Source of the DNA: Microvirga terricola | GTDB taxonomy: Bacteria; Pseudomonadota; Alphaproteobacteria; Rhizobiales; Beijerinckiaceae | Reading direction: 5' to 3' | Length of the DNA stretch: 64,000 nucleotides | Assembly (NCBI RefSeq): GCF_011777495.1 | Contig: NZ_JAATJS010000004.1 | Coordinates: 372,001 to 436,000 of the forward strand | Shown: in pieces, positions 1-8,515 of the stretch | Position numbering within the stretch: the first letter of the stretch is position 1 | How the letters are laid out: each line of letters opens with the position of its first letter | Position numbers and translations under genes: made by a program | Notes under the pieces: model-generated | Told to the model about the DNA's origin: nothing | What the model saw: the letters and a program-made list of their open reading frames with translations, nothing else | The model's database searches: none

Positions 1-677
1 GCTATGAGACGCTGATGCGCGACTGCGCCAAAATCCTGGTGCTGGCGGCGGAGACGGCCAAGACACGAACTCTCACCTTCCGCGGCCAGACGACCGATCC
101 CTTTTTGGAGCCCGAGCGGCTGAGCGTCGCGGAGGCGTTTGAACGCTTTGCCGGGATCGACCTTTTGACCTCCATCGAGCCGAACGGCGCGACAGACCGT
201 GACCATCTGGCCGCGAGCCTGCGGCAGGCGGGCCTGCGGGTTGCGGATGACGATACGTGGTCCGACCTTTTCAGCCGCGTCATCGTGGAGCGGGTGGAGC
301 CTAACCTGGGTCATGGCCGCGCCACGATCCTCGACGAATACCCCGTCGCGGAGGCAGCCCTCGCGCGCCCGACCGCGCAGGATCCGCGCGTGGCGGAGCG
401 GTTCGAGCTTTATGCCTGCGGCGTCGAGCTCGCTAACGCCTTCGGCGAATTGACCGACGCTGCGGAGCAGCGCCGCCGGTTCAAGGCGGAGATGGCGGAG
501 AAGATGCGGGTTTACGGCGAAAGCTATCCGGTGGATGAGGACTTTTTGGCCGCTCTCGCGCAGATGCCCGAGGCAAGCGGCATCGCATTAGGCTTCGACC
601 GTCTCGTAATGCTGGCGACGGGCGCGGCGCGTATCGATCAGGTCCTGTGGGCTCCCGTGCCGGAGACATCGCGATGA
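1..677 (+). CDS. epmA: EF-P lysine lysyltransferase EpmA (5' truncated by window edge)
   Basis: C-terminal two thirds of a class II lysyl-tRNA-synthetase-like protein without an anticodon-binding domain. EpmA attaches (R)-beta-lysine to a conserved lysine of elongation factor P, which helps ribosomes pass polyproline stretches. The frame is open from base 3 and the beginning lies outside the window. Visible class II features are the region ending GVELANAFGEL and the motif 3-type stretch GIALGFDRLVMLATG near the end. The stop overlaps the start of epmB by four bases (ATGA), so the two are translationally coupled. Reading as a bona fide lysyl-tRNA synthetase is unlikely because the chain ends right after motif 3 and the partner is epmB. 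Confidence 0.9.
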   Translation, partial: YETLMRDCAKILVLAAETAKTRTLTFRGQTTDPFLEPERLSVAEAFERFAGIDLLTSIEPNGATDRDHLAASLRQAGLRVADDDTWSDLFSRVIVERVEPNLGHGRATILDEYPVAEAALARPTAQDPRVAERFELYACGVELANAFGELTDAAEQRRRFKAEMAEKMRVYGESYPVDEDFLAALAQMPEASGIALGFDRLVMLATGAARIDQVLWAPVPETSR

Positions 678-1726
678 CAATCGCCCGTCCACTCAAGACC
701 CCCAAGGATCTTGTGGAGGCCGACCTCGTCGAGGCCGAGCACCTTGGCGATATCGCGCGCGTAGCGGAACGTTACGCCATCGCGATTACCCCTGCCATGA
801 CAGCGCTGATCGACCGGAACGATCCCGCCGATCCGATTGCGCTTCAATTCGTGCCGGATGCAGCCGAACTCGTCACGACGCGAGAAGAGCGCGACGACCC
901 CATTGGCGACCTCGCCCACAGCCCGGTTGAGGGCATCGTGCATCGCTATCCCGACCGGGTGCTGCTGAAAGCAGTCCATGTCTGCCCAGTCTATTGCCGC
1001 TTCTGCTTCCGCCGCGAGATGGTGGGGCCGCAGGGCCTTGGAACGCTCTCGAGCGAAGCCATGGACAAGGCATTCGCCTACATCGCGGAGCATCCCGAAA
1101 TCTGGGAGGTGATCCTAACCGGCGGCGACCCGCTGGTTCTCTCCCCACGCCGTCTCGCGGAGATCACGCAGCGCCTGAGTGCCATCGAACACGTGAAGAT
1201 CGTGCGGTTTCATAGCCGCGTGCCGGTGGTCGAGCCCGAGCGCGTCGATGCAGAGCTGATCGCAGCGCTGAAGGCCAGCGGCAAGACGACCTACGTCGCC
1301 CTCCACGCCAACCATCCACGCGAGTTGACGCAAGACGCGCGCGCGGCCTGCGCCCGCCTTGTCGATTCCGGCATCGTGATGGTGAGCCAGTCGGTGCTCC
1401 TGAAAGGCGTCAACGACGATGTAGACACTTTGGCCGAGCTGATGCGTGCCTTCGTCGAAACGCGGATCAAGCCCTATTACCTGCATCACCCCGACCTCGC
1501 CCCCGGCACCAGCCATTTCCGCCTCTCCATCGCAGAAGGCCAGGCACTCGTGGCCGCTTTGCGCGGACGCATCTCAGGCCTGTGCCAGCCGACCTACATT
1601 CTCGATGTTCCGGGCGGATACGGAAAGGCGCCGCTCGCACCAAGCTTTGTCGAGATGGATGAGGATGGGGCCGTTTCAGTGTCCGACTATCGCGGCGGCA
1701 AGCATCGCTACCCGCCGGAGAGTTGA
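674..1726 (+). CDS. epmB: EF-P beta-lysylation protein EpmB (lysine 2,3-aminomutase-like)
   Basis: Radical-SAM, PLP-dependent lysine 2,3-aminomutase homologue of 350 residues. It makes (R)-beta-lysine for EpmA. The iron-sulfur cluster motif CPVYCRFC (Cys104, Cys108, Cys111) is intact and is followed by the usual FRREMVG and by the LTGGDPL segment. A longer reading frame starts at 647, but the ATG at 674 is preferred because it overlaps the epmA stop and gives the normal N-terminus. The 3' end overlaps the convergent rtcB gene by 19 bp. Pairing with epmA makes EF-P modification the best call rather than lysine catabolism. Confidence 0.92.
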   Translation: MTIARPLKTPKDLVEADLVEAEHLGDIARVAERYAIAITPAMTALIDRNDPADPIALQFVPDAAELVTTREERDDPIGDLAHSPVEGIVHRYPDRVLLKAVHVCPVYCRFCFRREMVGPQGLGTLSSEAMDKAFAYIAEHPEIWEVILTGGDPLVLSPRRLAEITQRLSAIEHVKIVRFHSRVPVVEPERVDAELIAALKASGKTTYVALHANHPRELTQDARAACARLVDSGIVMVSQSVLLKGVNDDVDTLAELMRAFVETRIKPYYLHHPDLAPGTSHFRLSIAEGQALVAALRGRISGLCQPTYILDVPGGYGKAPLAPSFVEMDEDGAVSVSDYRGGKHRYPPES

Positions 1727-3087
1727 GCCGGCTCGACCGCCTCGTTTCGCTTCTTGCGCCAGGGCGCATCCTGCTCCCAATCGCCGGCCATGATAGATCC
1801 GTAAGGATCGATTACGTCGGAAATCGTGGCGAGATCGTATTTCTCGATCTGCGCCCGAACGGAGGCAGCGTTCTTGTACGCTGACGGCAGCTCGGCAAAG
1901 TCCGGCTTTCCGCAGAAGAAGCGAACGTCGATACCGGCCGGCATCTCCGGCTGGCCCATCCGCAGAAACGCTGTGCGGCTCATATTTCGGCCCGCCCCAT
2001 GCGGTGCGAAGCCGAGGGATTCCTTTTTGTTCCGGTGTCCGACGATGAGAATTGGCTCGGCCATATTGAGCGGAATGAGCGTGCGCCCGTCATCATCCGG
2101 CGAGAAGTCGTCCCAAGAGGGCGTCGCTCCCTTGCCGTGATAGAAAAGCCCGTCCGAACGCTGGAAGACGAAGTTGTGCTCGTTCCAGAACCGGTCGGCG
2201 ATGGAGTTTCCGATCTTCTGCGCGACGAGGTCATGCAAGGCGTAGTGGCTCGCCTTGGTCCAATTGCGCACGATCTGCAGCGCTCTCCAGTATTCCTCGC
2301 CATCATGGCTCGCCGCCTTGATCCAGGCGCTATGCGCAGGGACCTTGGGAGCGACGATGGCCGTGTGCTTCTTCGCCGCTGCCATGCCGCGCTTGTAGAG
2401 CTGCGCGCCGAGGCCGCGCGATCCATGATGCGTGACGAGAGCCACCTGCCCCGTCGAGCGCAGGCGCCCCACATAGGCGAAGTGGTTGCCGTCGCCCTGC
2501 GAGCCGAAATGGCCGAGAGCGAGATTCTCGAAGCCCGACAAAAAACGATTTTGCGAAACCGCCTCCATGATAAGGCGCGGCGGCTCCAGCATCTTCGCGC
2601 GACCGCCCGGCCCGAAATGCGTGACCTGCTGCATGGCATCGAGAACCAGCCGTGGATCATCCTCGCGCTTGAACAGCGTCATCGCCACGGAACAGCAGAT
2701 GTCAGACGAGTGGAAGCCGGGATGAATGGCATCCTGCGCAGCAACCGCGCCGCCGACGGGGATCGTCCCCATCTCCTTTCCTGCCGGACACGCATCGGGC
2801 ATCACCGCACCGGCAACGATCGTTGGAACCCGCATAAGCGCGTCCATGTGCTGGGCGACCGCGGCTGCATTCGCCCGTTCCAGATCGTTCTCAGCGTCGA
2901 GGAACATCGCATACGAAAGCGAGTTCGTGCGCATCAAGGTTTCGGCCGGCATCATCCCTTGCAGGGCGACGAAGATTTCATCGTCGGACTTGCCGTTGGC
3001 CCGCATCTGGTTGGCGGCAGCCAAGGCCTCCGGAAACCACTTACCGGGTTTGAACCCCCATGCGATCAGGGTGCCCCCATCGATCAT
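1708..3087 (-). CDS. rtcB: RtcB-family RNA ligase
   Basis: Predicted 459-residue RNA ligase joining 2',3'-cyclic phosphate or 3'-phosphate ends to 5'-hydroxyl ends via a GMP-histidine intermediate and Mn2+. Recognisable motifs: DICCS (residues 129-133, metal-binding Asp and Cys; most relatives have DIGCG or DINCG), GDGNHF, HHGSRGLG, an EHN histidine, and PHGAGRNMSR carrying the guanylylated histidine. The usual PDxH motif reads PDAC. The start at 3087 (MIDGG) is chosen because it has GGGGCAGG just upstream; a TTG at 3168 overlapping the arfB stop is possible but would add 27 residues of AT-rich, non-family sequence. The gene lies 77 bp downstream of arfB. No archease or RtcA gene is seen nearby. 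Confidence 0.9.
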   Translation of the reverse strand: MIDGGTLIAWGFKPGKWFPEALAAANQMRANGKSDDEIFVALQGMMPAETLMRTNSLSYAMFLDAENDLERANAAAVAQHMDALMRVPTIVAGAVMPDACPAGKEMGTIPVGGAVAAQDAIHPGFHSSDICCSVAMTLFKREDDPRLVLDAMQQVTHFGPGGRAKMLEPPRLIMEAVSQNRFLSGFENLALGHFGSQGDGNHFAYVGRLRSTGQVALVTHHGSRGLGAQLYKRGMAAAKKHTAIVAPKVPAHSAWIKAASHDGEEYWRALQIVRNWTKASHYALHDLVAQKIGNSIADRFWNEHNFVFQRSDGLFYHGKGATPSWDDFSPDDDGRTLIPLNMAEPILIVGHRNKKESLGFAPHGAGRNMSRTAFLRMGQPEMPAGIDVRFFCGKPDFAELPSAYKNAASVRAQIEKYDLATISDVIDPYGSIMAGDWEQDAPWRKKRNEAVEPAQLSGG

Positions 3088-3164
3088 CGACCTGCCCCTA
3101 AATTTAAAATATGTTATATCGTTAATTTGTTCGATAAAAGCCCTGAACCTTCGGTTGCAGAAAC
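3088..3164 (-). promoter_or_regulatory. AT-rich spacer between arfB and rtcB, possible operator
   Basis: This 77-bp gap is markedly AT-rich against a GC-rich background. It contains the interrupted palindrome TATCG-N10-CGATA (3117-3136) and the near-palindrome ATATGTTATAT. A separate promoter or regulator site for rtcB is plausible. No sigma-54 -24/-12 element, typical for RtcR-controlled rtcB genes, is visible. Confidence 0.3.
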
Positions 3165-3587
3165 TCAATCGAATCCCGGCTTAGCGCTGCGTCCCTTCTT
3201 GACCTCCGAGCGACGCCCCTTCGACTCCAACCGCCGTTGTTTGGACGCCAGCGTCGGCCTGGTCGCGCGGCGTGGTTTGGGCGTCTCGGTCGCCTGACGG
3301 ATCAGGTCGAGGAGGCGCTCCAGCGCGTCCTGCCGGTTGCGCTCCTGGGTGCGGAAGCGCTGCGCGGTGATGACGATGACGCCGTCGTTGGTGAGACGAC
3401 TGCCGGCGAGCTTCATGAGGCGGATGGCGACCATGTCCGGCAGCGAACGCGAACGTCTGGCGTCGAAGCGCAACTGAACGGCGGTCGCGACCTTGTTGAC
3501 GTTCTGGCCGCCCGGACCCGAGCCGCGAATAAAGCTCTCCTCGATCTCGGATTCATCGAGCGCGATGGTATCGGTCACCGGGATCAT
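3165..3587 (-). CDS. arfB: Alternative ribosome-rescue factor ArfB
   Basis: 140-residue peptidyl-tRNA hydrolase of the YaeJ/ICT1 class, which enters stalled ribosomes lacking a codon in the A site and releases the nascent chain. The catalytic GGQ lies at residues 26-28 inside RGSGPGGQNVNK. The C-terminal tail is rich in Arg and Lys (RRLESKGRRSEVKKGR), as needed to occupy the empty mRNA channel. Length matches the family and there is no codon-recognition domain, so it is not a normal release factor nor the longer PrfH. It is the upstream member of a pair with rtcB. Confidence 0.93.
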   Translation of the reverse strand: MIPVTDTIALDESEIEESFIRGSGPGGQNVNKVATAVQLRFDARRSRSLPDMVAIRLMKLAGSRLTNDGVIVITAQRFRTQERNRQDALERLLDLIRQATETPKPRRATRPTLASKQRRLESKGRRSEVKKGRSAKPGFD

Positions 3588-3718
3588 GGGAGCCTCGAAA
3601 AACGGGAAAGCGGCGCTTGTCGCCCTGACGGAGACGGTCTAAGCGCCTTCTTCTAGCCGAGCCCGGCGGGATTGAGAAATTCAGTGGGCGGCTCTACCTC
3701 TGTCACCCGGTTCTCGTC

Positions 3719-4669
3719 ATGTCCGCCATCTTCGCCAGTCTCGTCCCGACCTTTCTCATCATCGCGACCGGATGGCTGTGCCGGACGACGGGTTTTGTCG
3801 GCGACACGCAATGGCAGGGGCTGGAGCGGGTCACTTACGTGATCTTCTTCCCTGCCCTCATCATCGATACGTTGGCGCGGGCGGATCTGACTTCGGTGCC
3901 GGTGTTCGGCGTCGGCGGTGCGCTTATCGGTGCAATCCTGCTTATGGCGACGACCGTCCTGATGCTGAGGCCGCTTTTGGAACGCCGCTTCGGGATCGAC
4001 GGGCCGAGCTTCACTTCGGTCTTTCAGGGCGCGACACGCTGGAATACCTTCGTCGGCCTGTCGGTTGCCGGCAGCCTGTTCGGGCAGCGGGGAATCGCCC
4101 TGATTGCGGTGGCGATCGCCGCCATGGTGCCGCTCCTCAATCTGCTGGCATTTTATGTCTTCATTCGCTTTGCGGGCCGCCCGCGGCAGAGCCCGCGCGA
4201 TATCTTACGCTCGTTTGCGACCAATCCCTTCATCTGGTCCTGCGCCGTGGGGCTGGCGCTCAACCTGCTCGCCCCGCCCCTCCCGAAGCCCATCGGTGGA
4301 TATATCGAGATGATGGGCCGCGCGGCGCTTGCCGCCGGCTTGTTGATCGTGGGCGCTGGCCTCGACATTCGCCGCCTTGCGAAGCCGGGCGTGCCGCATG
4401 TGATCGCCACGACGTTGAAGCTTCTGGTCATGCCGGTCATCGCCGTGACGCTGGCGGAGGCTGTCGGTGTAACCGGGACCGACATCGCCGTGACGGTTAT
4501 CGCCGCCTCCGTGCCGTCAGCCAGCGCCGCCTATGTGCTCGCCCGCCAGATGGGCGGAAACGCGGCCCTCATGGCCGAAATTCTGACTCTTCAGACCCTC
4601 GTTGCCCTGATTTCCATGCCCTTCCTTATTTCCCTCCTCGGGAAATGCAGTCAGGTTGCATGCAATTAA
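3719..4669 (+). CDS. AEC (auxin efflux carrier) family transporter
   Basis: 316-residue integral membrane protein with about ten hydrophobic segments in two halves, separated by a short polar linker around residues 150-160 (RFAGRPRQSPRD). The N-terminus (PTFLIIATGWLCRTTG) and the middle RWNTFVG and C-terminal PSASAAYVLARQMGG motifs fit the AEC family, which moves small organic anions such as malate or malonate. Substrate cannot be read from sequence. It stands alone between arfB, transcribed divergently, and the broken small gene downstream. Confidence 0.85.
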   Translation: MSAIFASLVPTFLIIATGWLCRTTGFVGDTQWQGLERVTYVIFFPALIIDTLARADLTSVPVFGVGGALIGAILLMATTVLMLRPLLERRFGIDGPSFTSVFQGATRWNTFVGLSVAGSLFGQRGIALIAVAIAAMVPLLNLLAFYVFIRFAGRPRQSPRDILRSFATNPFIWSCAVGLALNLLAPPLPKPIGGYIEMMGRAALAAGLLIVGAGLDIRRLAKPGVPHVIATTLKLLVMPVIAVTLAEAVGVTGTDIAVTVIAASVPSASAAYVLARQMGGNAALMAEILTLQTLVALISMPFLISLLGKCSQVACN

Positions 4670-4751
4670 AAGTTTAATTACACACTTGTTTTATTTTTAG
4701 TTGTGCTGGTATTAGGTCCTATCGACCTTTCTCAATCAGCATTGCGTCCCT

Positions 4752-5000
4752 ATGAAAGCCAAAGCCGCGCCTCGTTCCCTGAAAGCCCCGACAACGCAGG
4801 AGCGCCCTCTGGACGCGGGCGCCGCCCCGAGCACGGGCCAGGAGCTCTCCCCCACCGAAACCGCCAAATATATCGCCGATTTCACCGCCTAACTGGCCTA
4901 TCTCGCCCGTAAGGCGGAGTTCGACCCTTTGGCTTATTTGCTTGACATGGCGCGGCTGGAGGCGGTGCGGGGTGCGCAGGCAGTCCGCCGTAAGGCTTGA
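4752..5000 (+). pseudogene. Small alphaproteobacterial-type protein interrupted by an in-frame TAA
   Basis: Starting at ATG 4752 there are 46 codons, then TAA at 4890-4892, then 35 more codons in the same frame to TGA at 4998-5000. Both halves read as one protein: a basic and Pro-rich N-terminus, then TAKYIADFTA, stop, LAYLARKAEFDPLAYLLDMA and RLEA. That C-terminal arrangement resembles short alphaproteobacterial proteins of unknown function. TAA could come from GAA (Glu) by one base change. Most likely a recently inactivated gene; alternatives are a functional truncated 46-residue peptide or a sequencing error. Confidence 0.65.
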
Positions 5001-5003
5001 GCC

Positions 5004-6200
5004 TCAGCGAGCAGCCAAGAGCGAAACCGCATTTCCCCCGTGGCGCTCGAGACGCCCGGCAATCTCCAGCTCGAGCAAAGCCATCTGCACAGCACGGATC
5101 GGTAATCCCGATTGCCGGACCAGATCGTCGATAGAGATCGGCGACGGGCCGAGCAGATCAATGATGCTGGCATCAGCCGTCACGACCTGATCCTCGAAGA
5201 GGCCGTCCAGCGTAACCGGAGCGATAGGGGCGCGGGCCACATCGGGCAGGCCCAGTTCGTCCCACAACTCCTCAGCTACCCCCGCGTGGTGCGGCTCGGA
5301 CAGGTGAGGCCCATCCTTCGGACCTACCGCGATCAGCGGTTCGAGTACGCTCGTCACGTGTTCGAGCCCAGCACAGAGGGTCGCGCCGTCGCGGATCAGG
5401 TCGTTGGTCCCCTCCGCACGCGGATCGAGCGGCGATCCCGGCACCGCAAAAACCTCCCGCCCCTGTTCAAGCGCGAAGCGGGCGGTGATGAGCGAGCCGG
5501 AGCGGCGCGCAGCCTCCACCACCACGACGCCATAGGACAGCCCTGAGACGATCCGATTGCGGCGCGGGAAGTCGCGCCCGCGTGGCTCCCAGCCGAAGGG
5601 CATTTCGGAAACGATTGCTCCGCCCTGGTCCACAATGGCGTGGAGCAGCGGTTCGTTCTCTGACGGATAGATGCGGTCATGACCGCCAGCGAGCACCGCG
5701 ACCGTGCCGGTCGCGAGCGTCGCCTTGTGTGCCCGCGTGTCGATGCCGCGCGCGAGACCCGACACCACCACATAACCCGCCTCGCCGAGCTGGCGCGACA
5801 AGCGTTCCGCAAACGTCAGCCCGGCCGCCGAAGCATTGCGCGACCCGACGATGGCGACCGATGGCTTCGCCAACACCTCCACCGAACCGCGCACCGCGAT
5901 CAAAGGCGGAGCCGTATCAACGGCCTGAAGCGTCTTGGGATAGTTCGGCTCGCCCATGGCGACGAAGCGGACACCGAGGCGCGCAGCCGCCGCCATTTCC
6001 TTCTCGGCTTCCGCGCGGCTTGCGACTTTCAAGACAAGACGCCCGCCCCGCCGAGCGAGACCCGGCAGCGCATCGAGCGCGGCGGAGGCTCCGCCGAACT
6101 GGTTGATCAGCGCGCGAAAGGTGCGAGGCCCAACATTCTCCGAGCGGATGAGCCGCAGCCAATCGAGACGCTGCTCATCGGTCAGGCGCACGCCGCTCAT
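5004..6200 (-). CDS. dprA: DNA-processing protein DprA
   Basis: 398-residue DprA/Smf protein, which binds incoming single-stranded DNA and loads RecA during natural transformation. Order of parts: N-terminal helix-hairpin-like region ([21 protein letters not shown]), the Rossmann-like core with [26 protein letters not shown] and [19 protein letters not shown], and a C-terminal winged-helix domain (last 65 residues, [24 protein letters not shown]). The start codon overlaps the plsY stop as ATGA, so this is the last gene of the pyrB operon. Pairing with plsY is common in alphaproteobacteria. Confidence 0.95.
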   Translation of the reverse strand: MSGVRLTDEQRLDWLRLIRSENVGPRTFRALINQFGGASAALDALPGLARRGGRLVLKVASRAEAEKEMAAAARLGVRFVAMGEPNYPKTLQAVDTAPPLIAVRGSVEVLAKPSVAIVGSRNASAAGLTFAERLSRQLGEAGYVVVSGLARGIDTRAHKATLATGTVAVLAGGHDRIYPSENEPLLHAIVDQGGAIVSEMPFGWEPRGRDFPRRNRIVSGLSYGVVVVEAARRSGSLITARFALEQGREVFAVPGSPLDPRAEGTNDLIRDGATLCAGLEHVTSVLEPLIAVGPKDGPHLSEPHHAGVAEELWDELGLPDVARAPIAPVTLDGLFEDQVVTADASIIDLLGPSPISIDDLVRQSGLPIRAVQMALLELEIAGRLERHGGNAVSLLAAR

Positions 6201-6796
6201 CCCTTCTGTCCGATCTTGCCTTCGGTTCCGGCGAGTAGGCGCTTAATGTTCTCGCTATGCTTCCACCACAGAAGCACCACCAGGATCACCGCAACAACGG
6301 CCATTTTCGGCTCCCCAAGGAGCCAAAGCGCGACCGGAGAAAGAGCGCTTGCGATAAGCGCTGAGAGCGACGAGTAGCGCGTCGTAAAGGCCAACCCGAG
6401 CCAGATCACGGCGAAGATCAGCGCGGCGAGCGGCTTGAGGCCGATGAGAATGCCGATGAAGGTGGCGACGCCCTTGCCCCCCTTGAAGCCGAGCCAGACC
6501 GGGAACAGGTGGCCCAGAAAAGCGCCGAGCGCCGCGATGACCGCGAGATCCGTACCCCAGCGCCCGGCGATGACGACGGCGGCCGTGCCCTTCAGGGCAT
6601 CGCCGATCAAGGTCGCCGCCGCGAGACCCTTGCGGCCTGTGCGCAGCACGTTGGTCGCGCCGATATTGCCGGAGCCGACGTTACGGATGTCTCCCAAACC
6701 CGCCATGCGGGTGAAGATCACGCCGAAGGGAATGGAGCCGAGAAGGTAGCCGAAGGCCAGGGCAACGAGGGCAGGTAGAAAAGCGGTATCGGACAT
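6197..6796 (-). CDS. plsY: Glycerol-3-phosphate acyltransferase PlsY
   Basis: 199-residue membrane enzyme that transfers an acyl group from acyl-phosphate to glycerol 3-phosphate, the first step of phospholipid synthesis. The three PlsY motifs are present: [18 protein letters not shown] and [10 protein letters not shown], among about five transmembrane segments. A longer frame to 6844 exists, but the ATG at 6796 gives the typical N-terminus just 7 bp after the pyrC-like stop. The stop overlaps dprA by four bases. Confidence 0.95.
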   Translation of the reverse strand: MSDTAFLPALVALAFGYLLGSIPFGVIFTRMAGLGDIRNVGSGNIGATNVLRTGRKGLAAATLIGDALKGTAAVVIAGRWGTDLAVIAALGAFLGHLFPVWLGFKGGKGVATFIGILIGLKPLAALIFAVIWLGLAFTTRYSSLSALIASALSPVALWLLGEPKMAVVAVILVVLLWWKHSENIKRLLAGTEGKIGQKG

Positions 6797-6803
6797 TCGA
6801 TTC

Positions 6804-8105
6804 TCATGAAGCCGTGCGGCGGTCGAAGACGATCCTGCCTGCAACCATCGTCACCGTCACCTGCCCTTCCAGACGGGCTTCGTCGAAAGGCGTATTCTTG
6901 GACAGCGAACGGAGCTGGCGCTTGTCGAGTACATAAGGCGTCTCGGGGTCGAACAGAATGAGGTCAGCCGGCGCGCCGCGCTGGAGCCGTCCGCCCGGCA
7001 GGCCAAGGATTTCAGCCGGCCGGGTCGACATGGCTCGCAGCAGCTTCGGCAACGAAATGCGCTCGGCCTGCACGAGCCGCAACGCGGCCGAGAGCAGCGT
7101 TTCCAGCCCCACCGCGCCGTCCTCGGCCTCCGCGAAAGGCAGCCGCTTGGTCTCGACATCCTGTGGATTGTGGTCCGAGACAATCACGTCGATGGTGCCA
7201 TTAGCCAGCGCGTCGATCACCGCCTGCCGATCATCCTCGTGCCGGAGCGGCGGCGAGAGTTTGAAGAACGTGCGGTAGTGGCCGATGTCGTTCTCGTTGA
7301 GCGCGAGATTACTGATGGAGACGCCGCAGGTGACGGGAAGTCCACTCGCCTTCGCTGCCCGGACGATCTCGGCCGAGTCCCCACAGGAAATCATGGCCGC
7401 GTGGTAGCGCCCGCCCGTTAGGCGAACGAGGCGGATGTCGCGCTCCAACATCACCGTTTCCGCCTCGCGCGGAATGCCCGGCAGTCCGAGACGGGCGGCG
7501 AACTCGCCCTCGTTCATCACGCCCTGGCCGACGAGGTCCGGATCTTCCACGTGATGGACGATGAGCGCATCGAAATCGCGCGCATAGGTGAGCGCGCGGC
7601 GCATCACCTGGGCATTGGTGACCGAGCGCGCGCCGTCCGTGAAGGCGATGGCGCCGGCATCCTGCAGCAGGCCGATCTCGGCCATTTCCTCGCCTTTGAG
7701 TCCTTTGGTCAGAGCCGCAGCCGGGCGGATGTTGACGATGGAGGTGTCGCGCGCGCGGCGCATGACGAAATCGATGATCGCCGGATCGTCCAGCACCGGG
7801 TTCGTATCGGGCATCGACACGATGGTCGTGACACCGCCCGCCGCAGCGGCCTCGCCCGCGCTCTTCAACGTCTCCCGATGCGCCGCCCCCGGCTCGCCGA
7901 TGAAGGCACGCATGTCGATCAGACCAGGCGCGAGGACCTGACCGCCGCAGTCGATGATCTCGGCATCAGCCGCCGCCGCGACCTGCGGGCCAACATCGGC
8001 AATGATGCCGTCCCGGACGAGCAAGCCACCGCGCTCCTCGCGGCCGCTGTCTGGGTCGATCAGGCGCGCGTTCTTGAACAAGATGGGGCGGTTGGTCGTG
8101 ATCAT
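6804..8105 (-). CDS. Dihydroorotase homologue, probably non-catalytic (PyrC')
   Basis: 433-residue amidohydrolase-fold protein directly linked to pyrB. In active type I dihydroorotases the first metal site is HxH in DMHVHLREPG; here it reads [10 protein letters not shown], so Arg66 and Phe68 replace both histidines. The TPHH-type histidine segment is also lost ([10 protein letters not shown]). The lysine in ALTKGLKG and the Asp in SDHNPQ remain. This pattern matches the inactive PyrC' subunits known from Pseudomonas, which assemble with PyrB. The ATG at 8105 overlaps the previous gene as ATGA; a TTG two codons earlier is less likely. A catalytic dihydroorotase is expected elsewhere in the genome. 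Confidence 0.85.
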   Translation of the reverse strand: MITTNRPILFKNARLIDPDSGREERGGLLVRDGIIADVGPQVAAAADAEIIDCGGQVLAPGLIDMRAFIGEPGAAHRETLKSAGEAAAAGGVTTIVSMPDTNPVLDDPAIIDFVMRRARDTSIVNIRPAAALTKGLKGEEMAEIGLLQDAGAIAFTDGARSVTNAQVMRRALTYARDFDALIVHHVEDPDLVGQGVMNEGEFAARLGLPGIPREAETVMLERDIRLVRLTGGRYHAAMISCGDSAEIVRAAKASGLPVTCGVSISNLALNENDIGHYRTFFKLSPPLRHEDDRQAVIDALANGTIDVIVSDHNPQDVETKRLPFAEAEDGAVGLETLLSAALRLVQAERISLPKLLRAMSTRPAEILGLPGGRLQRGAPADLILFDPETPYVLDKRQLRSLSKNTPFDEARLEGQVTVTMVAGRIVFDRRTAS

Positions 8106-8515
8106 GCGCAACCCGGAATGTCTTCAAAGCGATGGAAAACGAGCTTTCCATTCTCCCTCGCCAAAGCGACCATCTCGTCCGCTCCGGTCGAAGGACCGCC
8201 GATGCGCAAGCAGGCGTCGCACTTTGCGACAAGGCGGCGCGCGATGGCGTGGAAAATCTCGTCGAAAATTGTGTCACCGATCCTCTCGGACCCGGCGAAT
8301 TCAATCAGAGGCAGGGCATACCACTCGCCCAGGACTGGCAGGTGCCCAGCGCGGAAAAGACGAAGCGCCATCTCCATCATGGCATCCACATTCGCCTGGA
8401 TCTTTTGCGGATCGTCACCGGTGCCGGACCGATAGGGACCGGCGACGAGGATCTGAAGCGGCGTCATGCCCTGAACCTTTCCCTCTCCTTCACCGGAGAG
8501 GATTTCAAGCATCAT
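8102..8515 (-). CDS. Nucleoside 2-deoxyribosyltransferase-like (DUF4406-type) protein
   Basis: 137 residues from an ATG overlapping the pyrB stop (ATGA); an inner ATG at 8467 just before [11 protein letters not shown] is an alternative start and gives 121 residues. The body has the look of the deoxyribosyltransferase/DUF4406 Rossmann-like fold: [10 protein letters not shown] at the N-terminus, [16 protein letters not shown] in the middle, and [17 protein letters not shown] near the end. Function is unknown. Its four-base overlaps with both pyrB and the pyrC-like gene argue for a role close to pyrimidine metabolism. The family call is by eye only. Confidence 0.7.
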   Translation of the reverse strand: MMLEILSGEGEGKVQGMTPLQILVAGPYRSGTGDDPQKIQANVDAMMEMALRLFRAGHLPVLGEWYALPLIEFAGSERIGDTIFDEIFHAIARRLVAKCDACLRIGGPSTGADEMVALARENGKLVFHRFEDIPGCA

